DNA of 64,000 nt from CAZKCI01 sp964551475 (GTDB lineage Bacteria; Auribacterota; Erginobacteria; Erginobacterales; CAZKCI01): contig CAZKCI010000069.1 in assembly GCA_964551475.1 (NCBI GenBank), positions 1-64,000 of the forward strand. The letters run 5' to 3'. The notes under the pieces were generated by a model that saw only the letters and a program-made list of their open reading frames with translations, made no database searches and was not told where the DNA came from. Shown in pieces: positions 1-8,488 of this stretch (position 1 is the first letter of the stretch; each line of letters opens with the position of its first letter). A program made the position numbers and the translations under genes.

Positions 1-1
1 C

Positions 2-286
2 GCGGGTTGCCCGCTGGTCTCCGCGATGGACATCCTCCCCAACCAGGCGATCCGCCTGGCCCAGCTGGGGGCGGAGGAGGTCCTCGATTTCCAGGCGATC
101 TGGCTCTGCGCCTCCTGCCTCACCTGCGCCGCCCGCTGTCCAAAGGGGGTGGACCTGGCGCGGGTGATGGAGGCGTTGCGGTTGATCCGGCTGCGGAAGA
201 ACGTCGACCGGGTAGAGATCGGCAAGCTCCCCGAGGGTCTCCCGCCCATTGCCGTCATTAGTGCCTTGCGAAAGTATACGTCCTGA
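2..286 (+). CDS. hdrC: HdrC-like heterodisulfide reductase subunit C, 3' fragment
   Basis: Cut by the left window edge; the frame is open from base 2 and ends in TGA at 284-286. The visible part begins with a CP dipeptide followed by MDILPNQ, then a full second [4Fe-4S] motif CASCLTCAARCPKG (C-x2-C-x2-C-x3-CP), the typical layout of HdrC/GlpC ferredoxin-like subunits. The first cluster lies outside the window except its last Cys-Pro. HdrC carries electrons between the flavoprotein HdrA and HdrB in the cytoplasm. hdrB follows 154 bp downstream and hdrA after it, so this is the C-B-A order of a soluble Hdr complex. The physiological disulfide or other acceptor is unknown. Confidence 0.85.
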   Translation, partial: AGCPLVSAMDILPNQAIRLAQLGAEEVLDFQAIWLCASCLTCAARCPKGVDLARVMEALRLIRLRKNVDRVEIGKLPEGLPPIAVISALRKYTS

Positions 287-333
287 TAAAGCGACCGTTG
301 CCACCAAGACACAAAGAAAGCGATGGATGGCAC

Positions 334-399
334 TGTGGGAGGGGCATTCTTGCCCCGATCCAGGCTAACTCGGATCGCGACAGGAATGTCGCTCCCACA
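334..399. repeat. REP-like inverted doublet
   Basis: TGTGGGAGGGGCATTCTTGC opens the left unit, and its relative in the opposite direction ends at CTCCCACA (392-399). Each unit is itself a small imperfect hairpin, and the two face each other across about 10 bp. The same unit, with variants GTGGGAGCGGCGTCTCGCC and GTGGGAGCGACATTC, recurs in many gaps of the window. The design (GTGG head plus imperfect stem, paired head to tail) is that of bacterial REP/BIME repeats. It fills most of the hdrC-hdrB gap. Confidence 0.8.
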
Positions 400-440
400 A
401 CAGGCGAAGAACGGATCTTATCTGGTTTATTGCTCCATCC

Positions 441-1319
441 ATGAAAACCATCCCGTATTACCCCGGCTGCACGCTGAAAACGCATGCCCAGGGGCTCGAG
501 TCCTGCGCGATCGAATCCTGCCGGGCGTTCGGGATCGAGCTTAAAGAGATGAACTCCTGGTACTGCTGCGGCACGGTCCACTCGCTCGCTGCCGACGACG
601 TCATCCACCAGCTCGCACCGGTCCGGAACCTCTCCCGCGTGAAGGCCCTCCCCTCCGACCGCGTCGTCACGCTCTGCGCGATGTGCTATAACACCCTCAA
701 GCGGGCCGATCTCCTGCTCCAAACCGACTCCGACAAGCGGGTGAAGCTCCAGTCGGTCATGGACCGGGGCGAGATCGCCTACGAGGGGGGCGAGGTCAAG
801 GTCCTCCACCTCCTGGAGCTGATCCGGGACGAGATCGGTTTCGAAGCGGTGAAGGAGAAAGCGGGGGCGGGGCTCAAGGGGCTGAAAGTGGCCTCCTACT
901 ACGGCTGTCTCCTCCTCCGGCCTAAAGAAGCCGCGATCGACGACGCGGAGAATCCGTCGATCATGGAAAACCTGGTCAAAGCCCTGGGCGGCGAAGCGGT
1001 GGATTTCCCCTGGAAGACCGAGTGCTGCGGGGCCTACCTGACGGCGACGAAGCGCGATGCCGTTTCCCTGCGGACAAAAGAAATCATCTCCTCGGCGGCG
1101 CGGCGGGGAGCGGAGGCGATCATGACCTCCTGCCCGCTCTGCTTTTTCAACCTCGAGGAGAGGCGGGATCCCCCGTCCGAAGCCAATCTGCCTGTCTTCT
1201 ACTTTACCGAGCTGATGAGCCTGGCCCTCGAGGGACAACTGCCAGAGGAGCATTGTCTCCTGCACAAGATCGATCCGCGGCCGCTGCTGAATAAATGGAG
1301 TATTGGAGTGCTGGAGTAA
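441..1319 (+). CDS. hdrB: HdrB-like heterodisulfide reductase subunit B
   Basis: 292 residues with two cysteine-rich CCG domains: PGCTLKTHAQ, WYCCGTVHS and LCAMCYNTL in the first half, then YYGCLLLRP, TECCGAYLT and TSCPLCFFN in the second. In methanogen HdrB the two CCG motifs bind non-cubane [4Fe-4S] clusters that reduce the CoM-S-S-CoB disulfide; in bacteria the natural acceptor is usually unknown. The start ATG at 441 directly precedes the conserved IPYYPGC. The last residues (WSIGVLE) and the TAA stop are encoded by the left arm of an intergenic repeat, so the native C-terminus has probably been replaced. It lies between hdrC and hdrA. Confidence 0.9.
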   Translation: MKTIPYYPGCTLKTHAQGLESCAIESCRAFGIELKEMNSWYCCGTVHSLAADDVIHQLAPVRNLSRVKALPSDRVVTLCAMCYNTLKRADLLLQTDSDKRVKLQSVMDRGEIAYEGGEVKVLHLLELIRDEIGFEAVKEKAGAGLKGLKVASYYGCLLLRPKEAAIDDAENPSIMENLVKALGGEAVDFPWKTECCGAYLTATKRDAVSLRTKEIISSAARRGAEAIMTSCPLCFFNLEERRDPPSEANLPVFYFTELMSLALEGQLPEEHCLLHKIDPRPLLNKWSIGVLE

Positions 1320-1392
1320 TGGAGTATCGGAAAGAATGCTTGGCGGCGAACCCCAACACTCCAATACTCCAGTACTCCATCACTCCAATATC
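1293..1392. repeat. TGGAGTAN word repeat with inverted arm (copy 1)
   Basis: The left arm is four 8-bp units of the form TGGAGTNN (from 1295); the right arm is a run of ACTCCANT units, the reverse complement, with a short unique middle. It overlaps the end of hdrB and stops 6 bp before the hdrA ATG. Sister copies are at 8361, 18850, 20411 and 23549. Confidence 0.85.
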
Positions 1393-1398
1393 CGACCT

Positions 1399-3345
1399 AT
1401 GAGAACCGGCGTCTTCATCTGCCACTGCGGAATCAACATCGCCTCCGCCGTCGACATCGAGAAAACGGTGGCGGCGGCCGCCCGCCTTCCCTCCGTGGTC
1501 TACGCCGCCGACTACCGCTACCTCTGCTCCGACCCCGGCCAGAAGCTGATCACGGAAAAAATCCTGGCCGAAAAGCTCGACCGGTTGGTGATCGCCGCCT
1601 GCTCTCCCACCATGCACGAGTCCACCTTCCGCGCCGCCGCCGAGAAGGCCGGCGTGAATCCCTACTGCCTGGAGATCGCCAACATCCGCGAGCAGGACGC
1701 CTGGGTCCACCGCGATAAGGCAGCGGCTACGGAGAAGGCGATCTCGCTCATCGCCTCGATCGTGGACAAGGCGCGGGGGGACCGCCCGCTCGAACCTATC
1801 TCCATCCCCGTCACCCGCCGGGCCCTGGTGGTGGGCGGGGGGATCGCCGGGATGCAGGCGGCCCTGGACATCGCCGAGGGGGGGCACGAGGTGATCCTGG
1901 TGGAGAAAGAGCCGAGCCTGGGCGGACGCATGTCCCAGCTCGCCGAGACCTTCCCCACCCTCGACTGCTCCTCCTGCATCCTTACCCCAAAAATGGTGGA
2001 GGTAGGGAAGCATCCTTCCATCGAGATCCTCGCCTCGAGCGCGGTGGAGGAGGTGAAGGGGCATATCGGGAACTTCCAGGTGAAGATCCGGCGCTTCTCC
2101 ACCGGGGTCGATCCGAAAGGCTGCAACGGCTGCGGTCTCTGTTCGGAGAAATGCCCGGTGAAGGCGCCGTCCACCTTCAATCTGGGGCTGGGAACCCGCC
2201 CGGCGATCGCCACCCCCTTCCCCCAGGCCGTCCCCAATCGCCCGGCGATCGACCGCTCCCATTGCCTCCACTACACCAAGGGGAAATGCGGGATCTGCAA
2301 AAAGATCTGCCCGGTCAAGGCGATCGACTACGATCGGGGGGACGAGATCGTGGAGAAGGAGGTGGGGGCGATCGTCGTCGCCACCGGATTCGATCTTCTC
2401 CCGATGGAGAAGATCGGGGAATATGGCGCGGGCAAGTTGAAAAACGTCGTCACCTCCCTCCAGTTTGAGCGCCTCCTCTCCGCCTCCGGACCGACCGGGG
2501 GGAAGATCACGCGCCCCTCCGACGGGAAAGAGCCGAAGGAGGTCGTCTTCATCCAGTGCGCGGGGTCGCGCGACCCCGAGGGGAATATGGCCTACTGCTC
2601 CAAGGTCTGCTGCATGTACTCGGCCAAGCACGCCATGCTCTACAAGCACCGCGTTCCCGACGGGCAGCCGTACATTTTCTACATCGACATCCGCTCGGCC
2701 GGGAAGGGGTACGAGGAGTTCGTCCAGCGGGCGATGGAGGAGGACGATGTCCTCTACCTCCGGGGAAAGGTCTCCCGAATCTTCGAGGAAGGGGAGAAGG
2801 TGGCCGTCTGGGGCGTTGACACCCTCTCCGGGAAGAAGGTGGAGATCGCGGCGGATCTCGTGGTCCTGGCGATGGCGATGGTCCCGTCCGCGGGGACGAA
2901 GGAGATCGTAAGCAAGCTCCAGATCTCCACCGACGCCTACGGCTTCGTCACCGAGGCCCATCCCAAGCTCCGCCCGGTGGAGAGCCTCACCGCCGGCGTC
3001 TTTCTCGCCGGCTGCGCACAGGCCCCCAAGGACATCCCGGAAACGGTCGCCCAGGCTTCCGCGGCGGCGAGCAAGGTCCACTCCCTCTTTCACAAGGAGC
3101 GCCTGGTCCGGGAGCCGACGGTGGCGGAGGTGGACGAGGATCTCTGCGCCGGGTGCGGGGTCTGCGTGGACCTCTGCCCCTATGAGGCCCGGACCCTGGA
3201 CGAGAAGAAAAAGGTGGCCAAGGTGGAGGAGGCGCTCTGCCAGGGCTGCGGGGCTTGCGTGAGCGGATGTCCAAGCGGAGCCACCCGGCATCGCAACTTC
3301 AGCCTGACCCAGTATCTTTCGATGGTGGATAGCATCCTCAGATAA
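1399..3345 (+). CDS. hdrA: HdrA-like electron-transfer flavoprotein
   Basis: 648 residues from the ATG at 1399. The frame is open further upstream, but that part is translated repeat, while MRTGVFICHCGINI is the normal HdrA N-terminus. Order of domains: N-terminal CHCG module (residues 8-11), FAD-binding GGGIAGMQAALD (about 144), FPTLDCSSC cluster region (about 190), CNGCGLCSEKCPV (about 242), KCGICKKICPVKAID (about 296), then two C-terminal ferredoxin motifs CAGCGVCVDLCP (about 584) and CQGCGACVSGCP (about 614). HdrA is the FAD subunit that bifurcates electrons between a high-potential acceptor reached through HdrB/C and ferredoxin. No MvhD or FlxABCD partner is in the window; the next gene may supply the NAD(P)H input. 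Confidence 0.92.
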   Translation: MRTGVFICHCGINIASAVDIEKTVAAAARLPSVVYAADYRYLCSDPGQKLITEKILAEKLDRLVIAACSPTMHESTFRAAAEKAGVNPYCLEIANIREQDAWVHRDKAAATEKAISLIASIVDKARGDRPLEPISIPVTRRALVVGGGIAGMQAALDIAEGGHEVILVEKEPSLGGRMSQLAETFPTLDCSSCILTPKMVEVGKHPSIEILASSAVEEVKGHIGNFQVKIRRFSTGVDPKGCNGCGLCSEKCPVKAPSTFNLGLGTRPAIATPFPQAVPNRPAIDRSHCLHYTKGKCGICKKICPVKAIDYDRGDEIVEKEVGAIVVATGFDLLPMEKIGEYGAGKLKNVVTSLQFERLLSASGPTGGKITRPSDGKEPKEVVFIQCAGSRDPEGNMAYCSKVCCMYSAKHAMLYKHRVPDGQPYIFYIDIRSAGKGYEEFVQRAMEEDDVLYLRGKVSRIFEEGEKVAVWGVDTLSGKKVEIAADLVVLAMAMVPSAGTKEIVSKLQISTDAYGFVTEAHPKLRPVESLTAGVFLAGCAQAPKDIPETVAQASAAASKVHSLFHKERLVREPTVAEVDEDLCAGCGVCVDLCPYEARTLDEKKKVAKVEEALCQGCGACVSGCPSGATRHRNFSLTQYLSMVDSILR

Positions 3346-3808
3346 AATGCCAACGGGGGAAGATAGTGATCAGTTGGGCCATTCGCGGAGATTCGCGGTT
3401 GAATCCTTGGCCAGGCTAACTTGGATCGCGACCCCGATTTTCATATACACATACTCGTCATCGGGGCAGGCAGGAATGTCGCTCCCATCACATGAAACAG
3501 TAACTGATCAGTAACTGAAAACGATGTGATCAGTCATCAGTAACTGATCACTGATTACTTCTTCTGGTGTTACTGTTTTTCTGTGGGAGGGGCATTCTTG
3601 CCCCGATCCAAGTCAGCTCGGATCGCGGCGAGACGCCGCTCCCACAACGAGAACTATCGAACGGGGGGAAATTGTCATTGTGGGAGGGCCTTCCAGGCCC
3701 AATCCATTTTGTCTATGCGGGATCGGCTGGATCGCGACAGGAATGTCGCTCCCACGGGGAAAATAGTGATCAGTTACTGATAACTGATCACTGATAACTT
3801 GTTCTGCT
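3346..3808. repeat. 463-bp gap filled with REP-like units and TGATCAGTAACTG words
   Basis: No gene is visible. REP-like GTGGGAG units occur around 3420-3490, 3582-3650 and 3680-3755, in both orientations. Between and around them are words of the type CAGTAACTGATCA and AGTTACTGATAACTGATCAC (3361, 3500-3560, 3768-3800), partly in inverted orientation. The last copy ends about 8 bp before the next start codon, leaving no clear Shine-Dalgarno sequence for that gene. Confidence 0.8.
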
Positions 3809-6800
3809 ATGGCTGAAAAACACACAATCGGCGCGGTTCTTGTCGTCGGCGGCGGCATCGCGGGGATGCAGGCTTCTCTTGATCTGGCCGAGATGGGCTT
3901 CAAGGTCTACCTCGCCGACGAGAAGGGCTGGATCGGCGGGGCGATGGCCGGCCTGGACAAGACCTTCCCCACCAACGACTGCGCGATGTGCATCATGTCC
4001 CCCAAGCTCGTGGACGCGGGCCGCCATCCCAACATCACGATCCTCCCCTTAAGCCGCCTGGAGAAAATCTCCGGAGAACCAGGGAACTTTTGCGTGACCG
4101 TGAAGCGCCTGGCCCGCTACGTGGACGCGGAGAGGTGCAACGGCTGCGGGGAGTGCGCCGAGACCTGCCCGGTCTCCGTCCCCGATTCCTTCAACGAGGG
4201 CTTGAGTACCCGCAAGGCGATCTACCGCCTCTACCCCCAGGCCATACCCGCCGCCTTCGCCGTGGAAAAGGAGGGGAGGAAGTCCCCCTGCCGCCCGTCC
4301 TGCCCGGCCGGGCTGAACGTCCACGGCTACGTCGCCCTGATCGCGAATAAGGACTTTGGCCGGGCGCTTAAGCTCATCCGCGAGCGTCTTCCCTTCCCCC
4401 GGTCCCTGGGAAGGATCTGCCATCACCCCTGCGAGGACTCCTGCAACCGCAGAGAGGTCGATGAGTCGGTCTCGATCTGCGCCTTGAAGCGCTTCGTCGC
4501 CGACCGGGAAGAGGATGTCCCGGAGACAGACCGGAAGTGCGAAGGGGAACCGCGGCCGGAGAGAATCGAGGCGGAAAAAGCCGCGGCAAAGAAGCGGGAG
4601 CGGAGGATGGGGAAAAAGGCAGCCGTGGTCGGAGCGGGGCCGGCGGGCCTCACCGCCGCGGCCGACCTCGCTTCTCTGGGCTACGCGGTGACCGTCTTCG
4701 AGCGGGAGAAGGAAGCGGGCGGGATGCTCCGCTATGGGATTCCCGCCTACCGCCTGCCCCGCGATGTTCTCGCCTCCGAAATCGGGCGGATTCTGACCGG
4801 CAGTATCAAACTCGTAACGGGCTGTGAGGTCGGATGTAGGCCGGGTCTGCGACCCGGCGGCCGGGACGCCGATTCACACCTGTCCGCCGAAGCCTTGGCG
4901 GAGGCGGAGAATCGGCCTACACCTTCGAGCAACGAGATATCACTTTCTGAAATCAGAGAAACATTCGCAGCGGTCCTCATCGCCACCGGCGCCCAGCGCG
5001 GGAAAAAGATCTCCGTCTCCGGGATGAAGGATGTCTCCGTTCAGGACGGCGTGGATCTGCTGAGGAAGATCGCCCGGGGAGAGCGGATCGAAACCGGCAA
5101 GTCCCCGATCGTGATCGGCGGAGGAAACGTGGCCATCGACGTCGCCCGCTCCTTGAAGCGTCTCGGCGCCTCTTCGGTGAAGATCGCCTGCCTGGAGAGC
5201 CATCGCCTGATGCCGGCTCATCTCCACGAGGTGCGGGACGCGCTGGAGGAAGGGATCGAACTCTTCACCTCGGTCGGTCCCCGTGCCGTCGTCCATAAAG
5301 GGGGCCGGATCGAAGGTCTCTCCTGCGCCGCCTGCCGGACGACCTTCGACGAGGAGGGGCGTTTCCGGCCCGATCTTTCCGGGAAGGGCGAAACGCTGAT
5401 CCCCGGCGACGCGATCATCATGGCCGTAGGTCAGGAGGCGGAGACCGCATGGCTTGATGGCGCTGGCGCCATCGAGGGGAAACACCCCCGGGTGGACGGG
5501 ACGACTCTCGCTCTCTCCGAATCGGGTATCTTCGCCGCGGGGGATTTCGTCCTGGGGCCGGCCTCCGCCGTGGAGGCGATCGGCCAGGGGCACGAGGCCG
5601 CCCTTTCCATCGATCGTTATCTCCTGGGGGAGGACCTCCGGGCGGGAAGAAGCGCAGTGTTGGCCGAGACCGCCCCCCTCCCCTCCCGTCCCTACCGCCG
5701 CCTTCCCCGCGCCGACGCGAAGAAGCTTCCTCCCGATCAACGGGTCCGTTCCTTCTCGGAGTACGCGGAGGGATTGAGCGAGGAGGAGGCGGTGGAGGAG
5801 GCCTCCCGCTGCCTGAACTGCTCCGTCTGCTCGGAGTGCTTCCGCTGCGTCGAGTCCTGCGGGCGGGACGCCGTCGTCCATGACCTGACCGACCGCACCG
5901 AAGAGATCGCGGTGGGGGCGGTGATCCTCGCCCCCGGCTATCGCCGTTACGATCCCTCCCGCTCTCCCGAGTACGGCTGGGGAAGGCTCCCCAACGTTCT
6001 GACCAGCCCCCAGTTTGAGCGTCTCCTCTCCGCCTCCGGCCCCACCGGGGGAAAGCTCTTCCGCCCTTCCGATCAGCGAGAGCCGAAGCGGATCGCCTTC
6101 ATCCAGTGCGTGGGATCGCGAGAGGAGAAGGAGGGGAACCGCTACTGCTCCTCGGTCTGCTGTATGTACGCCATCAAGGAGGCGGTGATCGCCCAGGAGC
6201 ACGCCCCGGGCGTGGAATGCCACATCTACTTCATGGACCTGAGGGCCTTCGGCAAGGACTTCGAACGCTACTACAATCGGGCCAAGGAGGAACACGGCGT
6301 CGTCTTCCGGCGGGCGAGGATGCCGCGGGTCGAGGCGGGGAGCGGCGGATCGGTGGTTTTGAACTTTCTCGATGAGAAGAACGCCGTAGCCAGGGAGGCC
6401 TACGACCTGGTCGTCCTCTCGGTTGGGTTGGAGCCGGCGGAATCGCTCCCCGGCCTCGCCTCCGTCCTGGGCGCTCCCCTCGGAGAGGAGGGTTTTCTGG
6501 GGACGGAAGGTTACGACGCTCAGTCTTCGCCGAGAAAGGGGGTCTTCGTCTGCGGCGCGGCGGGGGAGCCGAAGGACATCCCGGAGTCGGTGGGACAGGC
6601 CTCCGCCGCGGCGGCCCGGGCCGCCGAGCTTCTCGCTTCCGCGAAGGGCTCCCTGACCATCTCCAAGGAGTACCCCGTTCCCAGGGAGATAGCCGACGAA
6701 GAGCCGCGGGTCGGCGTCTTCATCTGCCGCTGCGGGATCAACATCGGCGGCGTGGTGGATGTCCCTTCCGTGGCGGCTTACGCGAAGACCCTTCCCGGCG

Positions 6801-8353
6801 TCGCCTACGCCGAAGAAAATCTCTACACCTGTTCCCAGGACACCCAACAGCGCCTGAAAGAGGTGATCCTCCGGGAAAAGCTCAACCGCGTCCTCGTCGC
6901 CTCCTGCACGCCGCGCACCCACGAAGTCCTCTTCCAGGACACGCTCCGGGAGGCCGGCCTCAACCCCTACCTCTTCGAGTTCGTCGGCATCCGGGAGCAG
7001 TGCTCCTGGGTCCACATGCACAAGCCCCTGGAAGCGACGGAGAAGGCCAAACGCCTGGTCGCCATGGGGGTCTCCCGGGCCCGGCAGCTTGTCCCCGTAA
7101 CCCTCTCCTCTTTCCCGGTCAATCCTTCCGCCCTGGTCATCGGGGGGGGAGCGGCGGGGATGACCGCCGCCCTTTCCCTGGCGGGACAGGGATTCCAAAC
7201 CCACCTGATCGAGAAAGAAAAAGAACTCGGCGGCAACGCGCGACGGATCCGCTTCGACCTCGACGGACGCGATCCGCAAGCCTTTCTCGCGGGATTACAG
7301 AAGGCGGTGGAGACGCATCCGAAGATCGTCCTGCATCGCGGGTCAGTCCCGGTCAGAGTCGGCGGCTATGTCGGGAACTTCACGACCACGGTGCGCGGCG
7401 GCGGGGAGGAGACGGAGATCGCTCACGGGGCGATCGTCGTCGCCACGGGAGCGGAGGAATACAAACCGGGCGAATATCTCTACGGCAGATCCAAGAATGT
7501 CCTGACCCAGAAGGAACTCGAGGAAAGGCTGGGGAAGGGCGAGGCGTTCGAGAGAGTGGCGATGATCCAGTGCGTCGGCTCCCGGGATACGGAGCATCCC
7601 TACTGCAGCCGTGTCTGCTGTCTCACCGCGGTGAAGAACGCCCTGAAGATCAAGGAGATGAACCCGCGGGCCGAGATCTATATCCTCTACCGTGACCTGA
7701 GGACCTACGGCTTCAGCGAGGTTTACTACCAGAGAGCGCGCGAGGCGGGGGTGGTGTTTCTCCGCTACGAGGAAGAGAGGAAGCCCTCTGTCCGCGAGAA
7801 GGGGGGGAAGATCAGGGTCGCGTTCCACAATTATCTTCTGGAGAGAGACGTCGAATTGGAAGTTTCCACGCTGGTCTTGAGCGCCGGGATCGTCATGCCC
7901 GAGAGCGTCTCCGACCTTTCCCGGATGCTCAAGGTGCCCCTCAGCGCCGACCGGATGTTCCTGGAGGCCCATGCCAAGCTCCGCCCGCTCGACTTCTCCA
8001 GCGACGGGATCTACCTCTGCGGACTGGCCCACGGCCCCAAGAGCTTGAAGGAGTCCGTTTCCCAGGGGCTGGGGGCGGCGGCGCGGGCGGCCACTCTCCT
8101 CTCCCGCCAGGAGATACAAGCCCGCTCTCGGCCGGCCCGTCTCCAGGAAAGGGCCTGCTCCGGCTGCGGGCTCTGCGTCGAGATCTGCCCTTTCGACGCC
8201 CGCGAGCTCGACGCGGAGACGGGGAAGGCAAAGGTGATCGAGGTTCTCTGCCAGGGCTGCGGGGCCTGCCTGGTCGCCTGCCCCAACGCCTCCAGCCGCC
8301 AGGAGGGGTTCGAGAAGTCCCAACTGTTGGCGATGATCGACGCGGCGACGTGA
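3809..8353 (+). CDS. HdrA-GltD-HdrA tandem fusion oxidoreductase
   Basis: 1514 residues, more than twice a normal HdrA. Module 1: HdrA N-half with FAD site GGGIAGMQASLD (about 13), DCAMC (57-61) and CNGCGECAETCPV (110-121). Module 2: a GltD/NfnB-like insert with CRPSCPAGLNVHGYV (about 161), ICHHPCEDSCNR, FAD site VVGAGPAGLTAAADL (about 271) and NAD(P) site VIGGGNVAIDVARS (about 432). Module 3: the rest of HdrA 1 (VLTSPQFERLLSASGPTGGK, about 730). Module 4: a second HdrA from FICRCGINIGG (about 970), with FAD site VIGGGAAGMTAAL (about 1110) but without the DCxxC region, ending in ferredoxin motifs CSGCGLCVEICP (about 1451) and CQGCGACLVACP (about 1481). Inferred role: an NAD(P)H-linked, multi-flavin electron-confurcating or bifurcating enzyme working with the HdrCBA genes upstream. 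Residues about 343-371 come from an inserted palindromic repeat. Confidence 0.88.
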   Translation: MAEKHTIGAVLVVGGGIAGMQASLDLAEMGFKVYLADEKGWIGGAMAGLDKTFPTNDCAMCIMSPKLVDAGRHPNITILPLSRLEKISGEPGNFCVTVKRLARYVDAERCNGCGECAETCPVSVPDSFNEGLSTRKAIYRLYPQAIPAAFAVEKEGRKSPCRPSCPAGLNVHGYVALIANKDFGRALKLIRERLPFPRSLGRICHHPCEDSCNRREVDESVSICALKRFVADREEDVPETDRKCEGEPRPERIEAEKAAAKKRERRMGKKAAVVGAGPAGLTAAADLASLGYAVTVFEREKEAGGMLRYGIPAYRLPRDVLASEIGRILTGSIKLVTGCEVGCRPGLRPGGRDADSHLSAEALAEAENRPTPSSNEISLSEIRETFAAVLIATGAQRGKKISVSGMKDVSVQDGVDLLRKIARGERIETGKSPIVIGGGNVAIDVARSLKRLGASSVKIACLESHRLMPAHLHEVRDALEEGIELFTSVGPRAVVHKGGRIEGLSCAACRTTFDEEGRFRPDLSGKGETLIPGDAIIMAVGQEAETAWLDGAGAIEGKHPRVDGTTLALSESGIFAAGDFVLGPASAVEAIGQGHEAALSIDRYLLGEDLRAGRSAVLAETAPLPSRPYRRLPRADAKKLPPDQRVRSFSEYAEGLSEEEAVEEASRCLNCSVCSECFRCVESCGRDAVVHDLTDRTEEIAVGAVILAPGYRRYDPSRSPEYGWGRLPNVLTSPQFERLLSASGPTGGKLFRPSDQREPKRIAFIQCVGSREEKEGNRYCSSVCCMYAIKEAVIAQEHAPGVECHIYFMDLRAFGKDFERYYNRAKEEHGVVFRRARMPRVEAGSGGSVVLNFLDEKNAVAREAYDLVVLSVGLEPAESLPGLASVLGAPLGEEGFLGTEGYDAQSSPRKGVFVCGAAGEPKDIPESVGQASAAAARAAELLASAKGSLTISKEYPVPREIADEEPRVGVFICRCGINIGGVVDVPSVAAYAKTLPGVAYAEENLYTCSQDTQQRLKEVILREKLNRVLVASCTPRTHEVLFQDTLREAGLNPYLFEFVGIREQCSWVHMHKPLEATEKAKRLVAMGVSRARQLVPVTLSSFPVNPSALVIGGGAAGMTAALSLAGQGFQTHLIEKEKELGGNARRIRFDLDGRDPQAFLAGLQKAVETHPKIVLHRGSVPVRVGGYVGNFTTTVRGGGEETEIAHGAIVVATGAEEYKPGEYLYGRSKNVLTQKELEERLGKGEAFERVAMIQCVGSRDTEHPYCSRVCCLTAVKNALKIKEMNPRAEIYILYRDLRTYGFSEVYYQRAREAGVVFLRYEEERKPSVREKGGKIRVAFHNYLLERDVELEVSTLVLSAGIVMPESVSDLSRMLKVPLSADRMFLEAHAKLRPLDFSSDGIYLCGLAHGPKSLKESVSQGLGAAARAATLLSRQEIQARSRPARLQERACSGCGLCVEICPFDARELDAETGKAKVIEVLCQGCGACLVACPNASSRQEGFEKSQLLAMIDAAT
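4835..4921. repeat. Palindromic element inside the HdrA-GltD-HdrA gene
   Basis: The 87-bp stretch opens with TGTAGGCCG and closes with CGGCCTACA, and contains internal stems (GGGTCTGCGACCC; CCGCCGAAGCCTTGGCGG). It adds about 29 codons in frame between the FAD and NAD(P) parts of the GltD module, a place where GltD homologues have no such insert as far as I know. A related element with the same ends lies at 17406-17462. Confidence 0.75.
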
Positions 8354-8360
8354 GGGGGAA

Positions 8361-8483
8361 ATAGGAGTATTGGAGTAGGGGAAAGGAACTGGAGTAATGG
8401 AGTGGTGGAGTAGTGGAGTAATGGGTCTGCCGGCCTGGCTGATTTTTTTAGTACTCCACCACTCCATCACTCCAGTACTCCAT
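8361..8483. repeat. TGGAGTAN word repeat with inverted arm (copy 2)
   Basis: Units GGAGTATTGGAGTAGG and TGGAGTAATGGAGTGG on the left, ACTCCACCACTCCATCACTC on the right. It fills the gap between the convergent HdrA fusion and recR genes, where it may act as a two-way terminator: the arms can pair and a T-run (TTTTTT) follows on the plus side. Confidence 0.8.
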
Positions 8484-8488
8484 TTTTT

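Noticed and set aside
1303..1398. Upstream in-frame ATG for hdrA
   Set aside because: These 32 codons are translated TGGAGTAN repeat; the HdrA N-terminus starts at 1399.
1204..3291. Long minus-strand open frame (695 codons) opposite hdrA
   Set aside because: It is a shadow of the GC-rich hdrA frame; its translation is Arg/Asp/Gly/His-rich with no domain. The same holds for 4940-7279, 35339-37189, 38427-39941, 39938-41584, 41805-43265, 48596-50443 (minus) and 17641-18813, 19076-20572, 20981-23536, 24147-25163, 25185-26342 (plus).
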